Part shown: piece after piece, positions 37,440 to 45,567 of the stretch
Numbering within the stretch: position 1 is the first letter of the stretch
Layout: each line of letters starts with the position of its first letter
Source: Verrucomicrobiota bacterium
GTDB taxonomy: Bacteria; Verrucomicrobiota; Verrucomicrobiia; Limisphaerales; UBA9464
NCBI GenBank assembly: GCA_947471985.1
Contig: CANIZL010000045.1
Coordinates: 1-51,014 of the forward strand
Direction: 5' to 3'
Length of the DNA stretch: 51,014 nucleotides
Notes under the pieces: generated by a model
Databases searched by the model: none
The model's input: the letters and a program-made list of their open reading frames with translations, nothing else
What the model was told of the DNA's origin: nothing
Made by a program: the position numbers and the translations under genes

Positions 37440-38345
37440 ATGCTCGATGCCCCTCCGGCTTCGGTTCCCCTGCTGAAACTCAGTCTGCCTGGCCTGCCGC
37501 CGCCGCGGTCGGGCAAGGTGCGTGAAGTCTTTGACCTCGGGGACTCCCTCCTGTTCGTCGCCACCGACCGCATCTCGGCCTTCGATTGCGTCATGCCCAA
37601 CGGCATCCCGCGCAAGGGCGAGGTGCTCACGCAGCTGTCGCATTTCTGGTTCGATTTCACGGAGTCCTGGCTCCCGAATCACCGACTGGCGCGGGCGCAG
37701 GATCCCCTGCCCGCGCGGTTGCAGCCGTTCGCCGCCCAACTCGCGGGCCGCAGCATGATCGTCAAAAAGGCCCGTCCACTGCCGATCGAATGCGTGGTCC
37801 GCGGCTATCTCGCGGGCTCCGGCTGGAAGGAATATCGGGAGCGCCAAACCGTGTGCGGTCTGCCCCTGCCCGCGGGCCTGCAGGAGTCCAGTGAACTGCC
37901 CGAGCCGATCTTCACCCCGGCCACCAAGGCCGAGACCGGGCACGACGAAAACATTTCCTACGCCGTCGCCGAGCAACTGGTCGGCCCGGCCGTGGCCGCC
38001 GAAGCCCGGCAGCTCAGTCTGCGGCTGTACACCACCGCGCGCGATTACGCCCGGCAGCGCGGGATCGTGATTGCGGACACGAAATTCGAGTTCGGCCTTT
38101 TTGAGGGCAAACTGATCCTGATCGACGAGGTGCTGACCCCCGATTCCTCGCGCTTCTGGCCGGTGGACCACTATACACCGGGCCGCGGGCAGCCTAGTTA
38201 CGACAAGCAGTTCGTCCGCGATTACCTGGAAACCCTGGCGTGGGACAAAACCCCGCCGGCACCGGAATTGCCGCCGGACGTCGTGGCCCGGACCCAGGCC
38301 AAATATCTGGAAGCCTACGAGCGCCTCACCGGTCGCCCTCTCTAG
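37440..38345 (+). CDS. purC: Phosphoribosylaminoimidazole-succinocarboxamide synthase (SAICAR synthetase)
   Basis: Catalyses the ATP-dependent joining of CAIR and aspartate in purine synthesis. The 301-residue protein shows RSGKVREVFDLGDSLLFVATDRISAFD at the N-terminus, RSMIVKKARPLPIECVVRGYLAGSGWKEY, TPATKAETGHDENISY, and LILIDEVLTPDSSRFWPVDHY with YDKQFVRDYLE, all core PurC blocks. Length fits the longer yeast-ADE1-like type of about 300 residues. It starts at ATG 37440. It is followed 50 bases later by ubiX and ubiA on the same strand; co-transcription is possible. Confidence 0.96.
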   Translation: MLDAPPASVPLLKLSLPGLPPPRSGKVREVFDLGDSLLFVATDRISAFDCVMPNGIPRKGEVLTQLSHFWFDFTESWLPNHRLARAQDPLPARLQPFAAQLAGRSMIVKKARPLPIECVVRGYLAGSGWKEYRERQTVCGLPLPAGLQESSELPEPIFTPATKAETGHDENISYAVAEQLVGPAVAAEARQLSLRLYTTARDYARQRGIVIADTKFEFGLFEGKLILIDEVLTPDSSRFWPVDHYTPGRGQPSYDKQFVRDYLETLAWDKTPPAPELPPDVVARTQAKYLEAYERLTGRPL

Positions 38346-38394
38346 GCGCCCCGGCCTGTTTCTCTGTCACCCCTTCGCCCCATCGCCCCACACC

Positions 38395-38952
38395 ATGCGT
38401 CTGCTCATCGCCATCACCGGGGCCAGTGGCTCGCTCTACGCCCAAAGGCTGCTCGATCAACTGGACCCCGAGGTCCACGAGATCCACGTCATGCTGAGCC
38501 AGTATGCGCCAGCGGTCCTGGCGGAGGAATTGCCGGCCGGATTGAACCTGCGGCCCGGCGTGCAACAACACGGGGCGCGGTCCATGAATGTCCCGTTCGC
38601 GTCCGGCTCGAATCCCCCGGACGCGATGGTCGTGATCCCGTGCAGCATGGGCACGTTGGGACGAATCGCCCACGGACTGAGCAGTGACGCAATGCTGCGG
38701 TGCGCCGACGTGATGTTGAAGGAACGGCGGCCATTGATCCTGGTCCCGCGCGAGACGCCGCTCTCGCTCGTGCACGTGAAAAATTTCGAACTGCTGCTGC
38801 TCGCCGGAGCCACGCTGCTGCCGGCGAATCCGTCCTATTACACCCGGCCGACGACCGTCGAGGGCGTGGTGGATACCGTGGTGGCCCGCGTGCTGGATCA
38901 CCTGCGGGTGCCCCACGCGCTGGTAAGCCGCTGGCGGGATGAACCTGAATGA
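38395..38952 (+). CDS. ubiX: UbiX-family flavin prenyltransferase
   Basis: Makes prenylated FMN, the cofactor of UbiD-type decarboxylases. The 185-residue protein has LLIAITGASGSLYAQRLLDQL (FMN-phosphate loop), MVVIPCSMGTLGRIAHGLSSDAMLRCADVMLKERRPLILVPRETPLS, and ANPSYYTRPTTVEGVVDTVVARVLD, all typical of UbiX/Pad1. It overlaps ubiA by 14 bases, so both are co-translated. Verrucomicrobia normally use menaquinone, so this pair may be the MqnP/UbiX-like members of the futalosine pathway; a ubiD-like partner is not in this window. Confidence 0.93.
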   Translation: MRLLIAITGASGSLYAQRLLDQLDPEVHEIHVMLSQYAPAVLAEELPAGLNLRPGVQQHGARSMNVPFASGSNPPDAMVVIPCSMGTLGRIAHGLSSDAMLRCADVMLKERRPLILVPRETPLSLVHVKNFELLLLAGATLLPANPSYYTRPTTVEGVVDTVVARVLDHLRVPHALVSRWRDEPE

Positions 38953-39928
38953 GCCGGGCATGTTGACCTCTCTCTTCCGTTCCCTCTGGCAGTGGGGCTC
39001 GTTCGTTAAATTCAGCCACACCATCTTCGCGCTGCCCTTCGCCCTCGCCTCGACCGCCCTCGCCGCCCGGGCGACGTCAGGGTGGCCCGGCTGGCGCGTT
39101 TTCGGACTGATCCTGGTCGCGATGGTTGGCGGCCGCACCTGCGCCATGGCCTTCAATCGGATCATCGATCGCCGCTACGATGCGCTGAATCCGCGCACCG
39201 CCGGGCGGCACCTTCCGCGGGGGGTGATTTCCCTGTCCAGCGCCTGGCTGCTCTGCGGACTGAGTGCGGCAACCTTGGTGGCGGCTTCGTGGGCCCTGAA
39301 TCCTCTGTGTTTTTGGCTGTCGCCCGTGGCGTTGTTTCTGGTCTGCTTCTATTCGCTGACCAAACGCTTCACCGATTTCACCCAGGTCTGGCTGGGCCTC
39401 GCCCTGGCCGTGGCCCCGGTGGGTGCCTGGCTGGCCGTGAAGGGTTCGCTCGTTTTCTGGCCGGAGAGTCTGAACCAACTAACCCGGTCTACGGGCGCCC
39501 CGTCCTGGCTGGCCGGGAGCGCGTACGTACCGCTGGCGCTGGCCGCCGCCGTGATGCTGTGGTTGATCGGCTTCGATCTCATCTACGCCACGCAGGACTA
39601 CGAGTTTGATCGGCGTCAGGGATTGCGTTCCCTGGTAACGCGGTGGGGTCCCGAGAACGCGCTGGCGGTGGCCTTCCTCGCCCACTTGTTCACCTGGGGA
39701 TGGTTTGTGGTCGTGGGCGTCCTGAGCGGTTTCCGGCTGGCCTATTGGATCGGACTGGTGCTCATCCTCGCGTTGTTGTTGATGGAGCACACGCTGGCGC
39801 GGAGGCGAACCCCGGAGGCGATCAACATCGCATTCTTCAAACTCAACGCGACCATCAGCCTGACCTATCTGGTGGTCGTCCTCTGCGAGATCCTGTTCCC
39901 CTGGTTCCGCCTCCGGGTTTATCGCTGA
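38939..39928 (+). CDS. ubiA: UbiA-family prenyltransferase
   Basis: An integral membrane enzyme that joins a polyprenyl diphosphate to an aromatic ring. The 329-residue protein has about eight or nine helices and both Asp-rich motifs: MAFNRIIDRRYDALNPRTAGR (NxxxDxxxD) and LIYATQDYEFDRRQGLRSL. SFVKFSHTIFALPFALAS at the N-terminus is typical of the 4-hydroxybenzoate octaprenyltransferase/MqnP branch. Start ATG 38939 overlaps ubiX; an alternative ATG lies at 38960. As menaquinone is the expected quinone here, MqnP function is at least as likely as ubiquinone synthesis. Confidence 0.92.
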   Translation: MNLNEPGMLTSLFRSLWQWGSFVKFSHTIFALPFALASTALAARATSGWPGWRVFGLILVAMVGGRTCAMAFNRIIDRRYDALNPRTAGRHLPRGVISLSSAWLLCGLSAATLVAASWALNPLCFWLSPVALFLVCFYSLTKRFTDFTQVWLGLALAVAPVGAWLAVKGSLVFWPESLNQLTRSTGAPSWLAGSAYVPLALAAAVMLWLIGFDLIYATQDYEFDRRQGLRSLVTRWGPENALAVAFLAHLFTWGWFVVVGVLSGFRLAYWIGLVLILALLLMEHTLARRRTPEAINIAFFKLNATISLTYLVVVLCEILFPWFRLRVYR

Positions 39929-39993
39929 ACCGGCGAAAGGAACCGAGGGGGGCGGGCGACCGGCCGGGCGGTGGGAGTTCCCCCCCGGGAACT

Positions 39994-40914
39994 TCAGATC
40001 TGGAAATCGAGCGAGGCATCGTTGCGATCCCGTTTGGGCATGATCTTCACCCGGACATCATCCAGCAGCACCAGTGAATTAGCCGGAATGCTGTGCATGA
40101 GAAACACGTTGGCCCCAACCGTTGAGCCCGCACCGATCACGGTGTCGCCACCCACGATCGTGGCGTTGGCGTAGATCGTCACCTGATCTTCCAGCGTCGG
40201 ATGCCGCTTCTGCCCGCGCAGTGCCTGACCGGCCGCCAACGACCGCGCCACCAGACCCACTCCCTGGTAAAGTTTGACGTGTTCGCCAATCACCGCGGTC
40301 TCCCCGATCACCGTGCCGGTGCAATGGTCGACAAAGAAATACGGACCGATCCGGGCGCCGGGATGGATATCCATGCCCGAGCGGCTGTGGGACCATTCGG
40401 ACATGATGCGGGGGACGAACGGCACTTCCCGAAGGTAGAGTTCGTGCGCCAAACGGTGCACGGCCACGGCCTCAATACCCGGGTAGGCCACGATGACCTC
40501 TTCGCGGTTCCGCGCCGCCGGATCGCCCAGAAACGCGGCTTCGATGTCGGTCGAAAGCATGGCCCGCACCGCCGGCAGCGAGCGCAGGAAATCGGTCGTC
40601 AGCTCATGGGCGGCCCGACGCGGATCCCGCTTCACGGCCTCCGCGCAATCAAAGCTACGCACCGCCTTGTACAATTGATCTTCCAGACGGCCGGCCAGCG
40701 AATCCAGCAGCAGCGCGGTCTCGGCCTTCAGCTCCGAGGACTCAATCACCCGGTCGTCATAAAAACCCGGGAACAGCAACCGCAGCAGATCCGCGGTGAT
40801 CTCCACCACGGCCCCCTTGGACGGCAGATTCGCGCCCTCCAGGCGGTTGATTCCGCCCAGCTGCGCGTAGCTGGTCACCATCGCTCCGGTGAGTTCCGCG
40901 ATCGGAAAATTCAC
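39994..40914 (-). CDS. Serine O-acetyltransferase, EpsC type
   Basis: Acetylates L-serine with acetyl-CoA as the first step of cysteine synthesis. The 306-residue product has a helical N-terminal region (to about 180) including AVRAMLSTDIEAAFLGDPAARNREEVIVAYPGIEAVAVHRLAHELY, then left-handed beta-helix hexapeptide repeats: GMDIHPGARIGPYFFVDHCTGTVIGETAVIGEHVKLYQGVGLVA. It is longer than CysE (about 270) and matches EpsC-like enzymes. The start is uncertain: GTG 40914 or ATG 40881; a longer frame opening with TTG at 40998 overlaps the amidase gene. It lies downstream of that gene on the same strand. Confidence 0.88.
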   Translation of the reverse strand: MNFPIAELTGAMVTSYAQLGGINRLEGANLPSKGAVVEITADLLRLLFPGFYDDRVIESSELKAETALLLDSLAGRLEDQLYKAVRSFDCAEAVKRDPRRAAHELTTDFLRSLPAVRAMLSTDIEAAFLGDPAARNREEVIVAYPGIEAVAVHRLAHELYLREVPFVPRIMSEWSHSRSGMDIHPGARIGPYFFVDHCTGTVIGETAVIGEHVKLYQGVGLVARSLAAGQALRGQKRHPTLEDQVTIYANATIVGGDTVIGAGSTVGANVFLMHSIPANSLVLLDDVRVKIMPKRDRNDASLDFQI

Positions 40915-40967
40915 AGTTCCAATATCAGCGATCGCCGCGGGAAATCTATCGGGAGATGCGGATGTTT

Positions 40968-41960
40968 TCAGCGCAGGCTCTTCTGCAACCGCTCCCAATC
41001 GAAGGCCGGGCCGGGGTCCAACTTCTCCGCCTGCACATGGTAGTGTCCCAGGATGCCGTGAAATCGATTCAATTCGTCAGCGGACAGCTTCTCCCGCCGC
41101 ACGGCCCCGGAAGCGTCCCGCGGGAATTCCGGTCGCAGGGCCGGGAAAATGCGGGTCAGCGATTTCGCCAGCCGACCGAGGGCGACGTACTGCTCGGGCG
41201 TGAAGTCGTACTGCACCAAAGTCTCGTTTTGAATGCGTCCAACGATCGGCTCGGGCCGCGCCGGATGGCCGACAAATCCCGGTGTGCGAATGCCCGTGGG
41301 ACCAATCCATTCGGGAAACGTCAGCCGGGGCGGTCCGCCGGCTTGGGGTGCATACCACGCTTCCAGACGCTTCTGCTGGGCCACCGGGACAGCCCCGATC
41401 TGGGCGATTTCTATCCCCACCGCCCGGCTGTTGGCCGAGGTGGCGTGCCAGGCGCGCTCCTTCAGATCGAGGGTTTGATAAAGGGTGCCATCCACATCGA
41501 GCAAAAAGTGAACACTCAAGTCCCGCTCGTCGTGCAGCACCTGGAAGCAGCGGCGACTCGTCCCACTGGCATCGAAGTGCAATACAAATTGATCCACCAC
41601 CCGCTGCAGCGTGGGCAGGTCCCAGCCGTTCGTGCGCACCCGTTCCAACTCCACGGGCGGCAGCGCGGTGGTACGACGGAAGCCATAGCGGTTGGGCGTT
41701 TCGAGCTGGGGATTGGCCGCCTGCGATGCCTTCCAATCGGCCTGCTCGGCGGGCGCAAACCGGCGCTCCACCCGATACGCATCATAGCCCCCGGGATCCA
41801 ACCACGTCACCACCGGCGTGCCCGTATGAAAGAAACGGCCGCACACCACGATCTCATCGCCCGTCCGGGGCACGGGCTTTCCGGCCCGGCGACCGGTGAA
41901 ACATCCGCCCGCCAAACTGGCAAGAAGGAGGAACCAAACCCAACGCAGGGACGGAAGCAT
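40968..41960 (-). CDS. N-acetylmuramoyl-L-alanine amidase lipoprotein (AmpD/Amidase_2)
   Basis: A 330-residue lipoprotein: MLPSLRWVWFLLLASLAGGC places the lipid-anchored cysteine at residue 20. The Amidase_2 domain is visible as FVLHFDASGTSRRCFQVLHDERDLSVHFLLDVDGTLYQTL with a zinc-ligand His, ERAWHATSANSRAVGIEI, and late in the chain GHYHVQAEKLDPGPAFDW with the final His and the K-x-D-P-G-P-x-F-x-W motif. It should cut the amide bond between muramic acid and the peptide, outside the cytoplasm. The start upstream of 41960 in the same frame overlaps the divergent transglycosylase region and is unlikely. Confidence 0.9.
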   Translation of the reverse strand: MLPSLRWVWFLLLASLAGGCFTGRRAGKPVPRTGDEIVVCGRFFHTGTPVVTWLDPGGYDAYRVERRFAPAEQADWKASQAANPQLETPNRYGFRRTTALPPVELERVRTNGWDLPTLQRVVDQFVLHFDASGTSRRCFQVLHDERDLSVHFLLDVDGTLYQTLDLKERAWHATSANSRAVGIEIAQIGAVPVAQQKRLEAWYAPQAGGPPRLTFPEWIGPTGIRTPGFVGHPARPEPIVGRIQNETLVQYDFTPEQYVALGRLAKSLTRIFPALRPEFPRDASGAVRREKLSADELNRFHGILGHYHVQAEKLDPGPAFDWERLQKSLR

Positions 41961-42090
41961 GCCGCCGTTTCTAGTTCGCGCGACCACCGGAGGAAAACCA
42001 AACCCGCGCCGCGGACGAAGCGGAACGGGCCGCGTCGAGGGACAACAATCCACCCCGGGAAGCGAGTTTCCGCTCGCTCCCGGGGTGGCG

Positions 42091-43404
42091 ATGGGGCTGA
42101 TTGACTGCGTGCTTCATCCCGACTGGAGTGGACGGAATCGGTGGCGCGCCCGGTGGGTGCCGGCCGCCCTATCCGCCATCCTGCTCACGGGCCGGTCGGT
42201 GAGCGCGCAGGACGAGGTCTTCGATTTTTCGTTGGATCGCCTCCGGCAACAAGTCGACGAACTGGTGAAGGAACATCTGCCGGACAGCGATCTGGAATTG
42301 CCCGAGCCGGATCCGGCGCAAATGGACGAATTCTTCCGGCAATTGCAGGCGCAGCTGGAAGGCGAGTACGTGTTGGATCTGGTGCCCTTCAAGCGCACCG
42401 TCGATTTTCTCCTGCCGCTGCTGGAGGCTCACGAACCCCTGCGCGATCTCGGGACCTGGTTGCGCAGCCGCCGGGATTATTTCGAGGTCCTGGATGAGCT
42501 GAACGTCGTCGTGCCCCCGACGACGACCACCAACGCCCCGGCCACCGTTATCCCACCACCGCCGGAAGCCCTAACCCGCCCAACGGCTCCCCGCCCGCCC
42601 GTCATCGTCCCGCCGCCCCAGCCACCTCCCGGCAAAGCTGCCGCGGCCACCCAACTGACGAACCAAGTGACGGCCGAGATCGCCCGCGACGACGAAGAGC
42701 CGGTGGCGGTGAACGTGGTGATCGTCCCCCCGCCCACTGCGATCCCACCGGCACCGCGCCCACCCACCACTCCCGGGGCGGCTCCACCAGCACCCCAGCG
42801 CCCTGCGCCCCCAACCTTGCGCCGGGACAATCCGCCGCAAGAGGCGGTGCGCGCCGCGTGGTCGCGGCAGTTGGCCGGGCGCGATCTACCCGCGGGTGCG
42901 GTCACTTGGGTGCCCCGACTGAAGCCGATCTTCCTCGCCGCCGGAATCCCGGCCGAATTGGTTTGGTTGGCGGAGGTGGAATCGGGCTTCGATCCCCGGG
43001 CCCGCAGTCCCTCGGGAGCCGTTGGTTTGTACCAACTCATGCCGATCACCGGGCGCAGTTTGGGGCTGAGCACATTTCCCTTCGACCAACGCAAGGACCC
43101 GGAAAAATCCTCCCGCGCCGCCGCCCGCTACCTGCGCCAGCTCTATGATCAATTGGGTGACTGGCCGCTGGTTCTGGCGGCCTACAACGCCGGGCCATCG
43201 CGGGTGCGGATGCTGCTGACCGCCCACCGGGCCGCCACCTTCGGCGAAATCGCCCGCCACCTGCCGGCGGAGACGCAATTGTACGTCCCCAAATTTGAAG
43301 CCGTCTTGCAACGACGAGAGGGTCTGCGCTGGGCAGATCTGACCACGCCGGAATCCCTTCCGGGTCCGCTGGGTAACGACCCCGCCAAACGCCCCCCCAA
43401 GTAG
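42091..43404 (+). CDS. Lytic transglycosylase (SLT domain) with Pro-rich linker
   Basis: The 437-residue protein has an N-terminal hydrophobic signal (WVPAALSAILLTGRSVSAQDE, cleavage near SAQ), a helical acidic domain (43-135), a long Pro/Thr/Ala-rich linker (about 150-245), and an SLT transglycosylase domain (about 260-420). The catalytic Glu is E297 in VWLAEVESGFDP; the family motifs SPSGAVGLYQLMPITGRSLGL and LVLAAYNAGPSRVR follow. It should cleave glycan strands of peptidoglycan in the periplasm, non-hydrolytically. It is divergent from the amidase gene; both act on the wall, so a shared regulatory region is plausible. ATG 42091 is chosen for its fit to the signal; a longer frame begins at 41896. 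Confidence 0.9.
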   Translation: MGLIDCVLHPDWSGRNRWRARWVPAALSAILLTGRSVSAQDEVFDFSLDRLRQQVDELVKEHLPDSDLELPEPDPAQMDEFFRQLQAQLEGEYVLDLVPFKRTVDFLLPLLEAHEPLRDLGTWLRSRRDYFEVLDELNVVVPPTTTTNAPATVIPPPPEALTRPTAPRPPVIVPPPQPPPGKAAAATQLTNQVTAEIARDDEEPVAVNVVIVPPPTAIPPAPRPPTTPGAAPPAPQRPAPPTLRRDNPPQEAVRAAWSRQLAGRDLPAGAVTWVPRLKPIFLAAGIPAELVWLAEVESGFDPRARSPSGAVGLYQLMPITGRSLGLSTFPFDQRKDPEKSSRAAARYLRQLYDQLGDWPLVLAAYNAGPSRVRMLLTAHRAATFGEIARHLPAETQLYVPKFEAVLQRREGLRWADLTTPESLPGPLGNDPAKRPPK

Positions 43405-43492
43405 AGCAGATTCCTTCGGGCCTCCCGGAGTCAGGCTCACTTTCCTGTCCGCTTGCCGGGGGCGTCGCCCATATTGTGGATGAGTGAGCGAC

Positions 43493-44758
43493 ATGAGCGG
43501 GGAAACGAATGTTGAGCAACCGCAGTCGGATTACAGCCTCCTGCGAGCCTACGTGGATCGCGGGGATGAGGCGGCCTTTTCCGAGCTGGTCAGCCGTTAT
43601 GTCGGGATGGTCCATGCCTCGGCCCTGCGGCAAACCAGCCGTTCGGACCTGGCGGAAGACATCGTCCAGGCCGTCTTTATCCTGTTGGCCCGCAAGGCGG
43701 CAACCTTCGATCCACAGATATTGTTGGGCGGCTGGTTGTTTCGTTCGGTCCGGTTTGCCGCCAATGATTTGCTCAAAGCAGAACGACGTCGCCAGTTTCG
43801 GGAAACGGTTGCCTACACCATGAAAGAACAAGCAGACAAGGTCACTGAAATGGCCGGTCCAGGTAAGACCGATGACGATCTTTGGAAGCAGGTGGCGCCG
43901 GAGATCGATGGGTGCCTGGGGCAATTGGGCGAGACGGATCGCATGGCGATTCTGTTGCGCTTCTTTGAAGAAAAGTCCTTTCCCGAGGTCGGCGCCGCCC
44001 TGCGCTTGAGTGAAGAGGCGGCCCGGAAACGGGTGAATCGGGCGCTGGAAAAACTGCAATCCCTGCTCCAGCGGCGGGGATTAACCGCCTCGGCACTGGG
44101 TTTGAGCACGCTCCTTTCGACCCAAGCGGCCAGTTCCGTGTCCGCCGCCGCCGTACCCGCCGGTCTCGGATCCAAGGTGGCGGTGGTGGCGTTGGCGGCC
44201 CAAGCGGGCACCGCCGCCCCGGCGTCGGCGATCACGTTGGCCCAATCCGTGGCGACCAAATGGGCGTGGGTGCAAGCCAAAGCGTGGCTGTGGGGCGCAG
44301 GCACCGTGGCGGCCGTGGGTACTGTCGCGGGGGTGCTCCTGACCCAGCTGCCGTCGAACAGCGACGGAGCCGCGGGAGTCTCGGCCGGGCGACGGGACGA
44401 CTACCGGGTGGCCGGGTTTCCGGATGCGACCCGGGTTCATGCGGTGATTGCTGAGCTGCAGGCCGCGGTGGCTCGCGGCGACGCCAAAGCTGTAGCCGCC
44501 CGAGTGCGCTTTCCCTTGCGGCTGAATTCCACGAACGGCGTCACGCTGGTCCCCGATGCCGCGACATTCATTGCGGAGTTCAGTCAGATTTTCCCGCCGG
44601 AGGTCCGCTCGGCCCTGGCCAAGTGTCCACGCTCCGCGCTTTTCAGCAGTACCGAAGGGGTCATGATTGGCAGCGGCGACTTGTGGCTGGCACCCGCGGC
44701 GCCCGACAATGCCGATCCCCGGCTCGCGGCCATCAATCTCAAAGTCGCCCCCCGGTGA
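43493..44758 (+). CDS. ECF-type sigma factor with C-terminal membrane-spanning extension
   Basis: A 421-residue protein. Sigma-70 region 2 (about 15-85) carries LLRAYVDRGDEAAFSELVSRYVGMVHASALRQ and DLAEDIVQAVFILLARKA; region 4 (about 125-190) carries LRFFEEKSFPEVGAALRLSEEAARKRVNRALEKLQ. An Ala-rich segment and a membrane helix, WLWGAGTVAAVGTVAGVLLTQL (about 265-287), follow; the last 130 residues contain AVIAELQAAVARGDAKAVAARVRFPLR, like small NTF2/SnoaL-like modules. Such self-tethered ECF factors occur in Planctomycetes and Verrucomicrobia; the extension may act as a sensor or built-in anti-sigma (inference). The start is ATG 43493 or GTG 43484. Its stop overlaps a GTG in the frame of the next gene. 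Confidence 0.85.
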   Translation: MSGETNVEQPQSDYSLLRAYVDRGDEAAFSELVSRYVGMVHASALRQTSRSDLAEDIVQAVFILLARKAATFDPQILLGGWLFRSVRFAANDLLKAERRRQFRETVAYTMKEQADKVTEMAGPGKTDDDLWKQVAPEIDGCLGQLGETDRMAILLRFFEEKSFPEVGAALRLSEEAARKRVNRALEKLQSLLQRRGLTASALGLSTLLSTQAASSVSAAAVPAGLGSKVAVVALAAQAGTAAPASAITLAQSVATKWAWVQAKAWLWGAGTVAAVGTVAGVLLTQLPSNSDGAAGVSAGRRDDYRVAGFPDATRVHAVIAELQAAVARGDAKAVAARVRFPLRLNSTNGVTLVPDAATFIAEFSQIFPPEVRSALAKCPRSALFSSTEGVMIGSGDLWLAPAAPDNADPRLAAINLKVAPR

Positions 44759-44856
44759 AATCGGCTCTCTCGGACTTCGCGCACTGGGCGCAGCGACCTC
44801 CGGGATCCGGCCCCAACTTGCTGCCGCGGGCTTTTGGGAGTATTCATGCCTTTGAA

Positions 44857-45567
44857 ATGGCGCCGCGCCGAATAGTTTTCCGAGGCTCTCGGGGCTTCAG
44901 CATGGTGGAACTGCTTGCAGTGACCGCGGTCATCGGCGTTTTGGCGGGCCTCACCCTACCGGCCCTCGCGTCGGCCATGAGCCGGGCCCGGTCCATTCAG
45001 TGCCTGAATCAACTCCGCCAACTGGGCCTGGGTCTCAAACTCTACGCGGATGCCGATCCCTCCGGCCGGCTGCCCACCACGGACAGTGACCTGCCGCCCA
45101 TCGCCGGTCGCCCGCTGGATTCCTGGGTCCTGTCCCTGACGAATCAACTGCCGTCGTCCGCCGCCCTGCGGATATGTCCTTCGGACGCCGCCAAGCGCCA
45201 GCGCAAACGGGCGGGTGAGTTGAGTTCCAGTTATCTGCTCAACACCTGTCTGGACCACATTCTCGGCGCGGACGGCCTGCCGCTCGCTTTGGCGGCCAGT
45301 TGTCCGAGCTTGGATCGACTGCCCTCTCCGGCCGCCAGTTTCATCACCTTTGAAGCTTCCCTGGCTGGCTACCTCGCCGGTGAGGATCGGGTCCATCCCG
45401 AGACCTGGCTCTTGGGCTGGCCGCATGTGCAGGCGGATATCGATCCCACCCGGCATGGACGCGGCGCGAATTACCTTTTCGGCGACGGGCATGTGCAGGC
45501 GGTATCGGCATTGGAACTGCGGGGACGGATCGAGCGCGGGGACAATTTCGCCGTACCCCCGCCATGA
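44857..45567 (+). CDS. Prepilin-like secreted protein
   Basis: A 236-residue protein with prepilin signature GSRG-FSMVELLAVTAVIGVLAGLTLPALASAMSRAR, cleaved after Gly with Glu at mature position 5. The following domain has RSIQCLNQLRQLGLGLKLYADADPSGRLP and ends NYLFGDGHVQAVSAL, the DUF1559-like/H-x-G-D-G-H end seen in many verrucomicrobial prepilin-like proteins. ATG 44857 is preceded by GGGAG rather far upstream; a GTG at 44755 overlapping the sigma stop would give a 34-residue longer leader. Its stop overlaps the RCC1 gene start (ATGA), so the series sigma, prepilin and RCC1 is likely one operon. Confidence 0.78.
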   Translation: MAPRRIVFRGSRGFSMVELLAVTAVIGVLAGLTLPALASAMSRARSIQCLNQLRQLGLGLKLYADADPSGRLPTTDSDLPPIAGRPLDSWVLSLTNQLPSSAALRICPSDAAKRQRKRAGELSSSYLLNTCLDHILGADGLPLALAASCPSLDRLPSPAASFITFEASLAGYLAGEDRVHPETWLLGWPHVQADIDPTRHGRGANYLFGDGHVQAVSALELRGRIERGDNFAVPPP

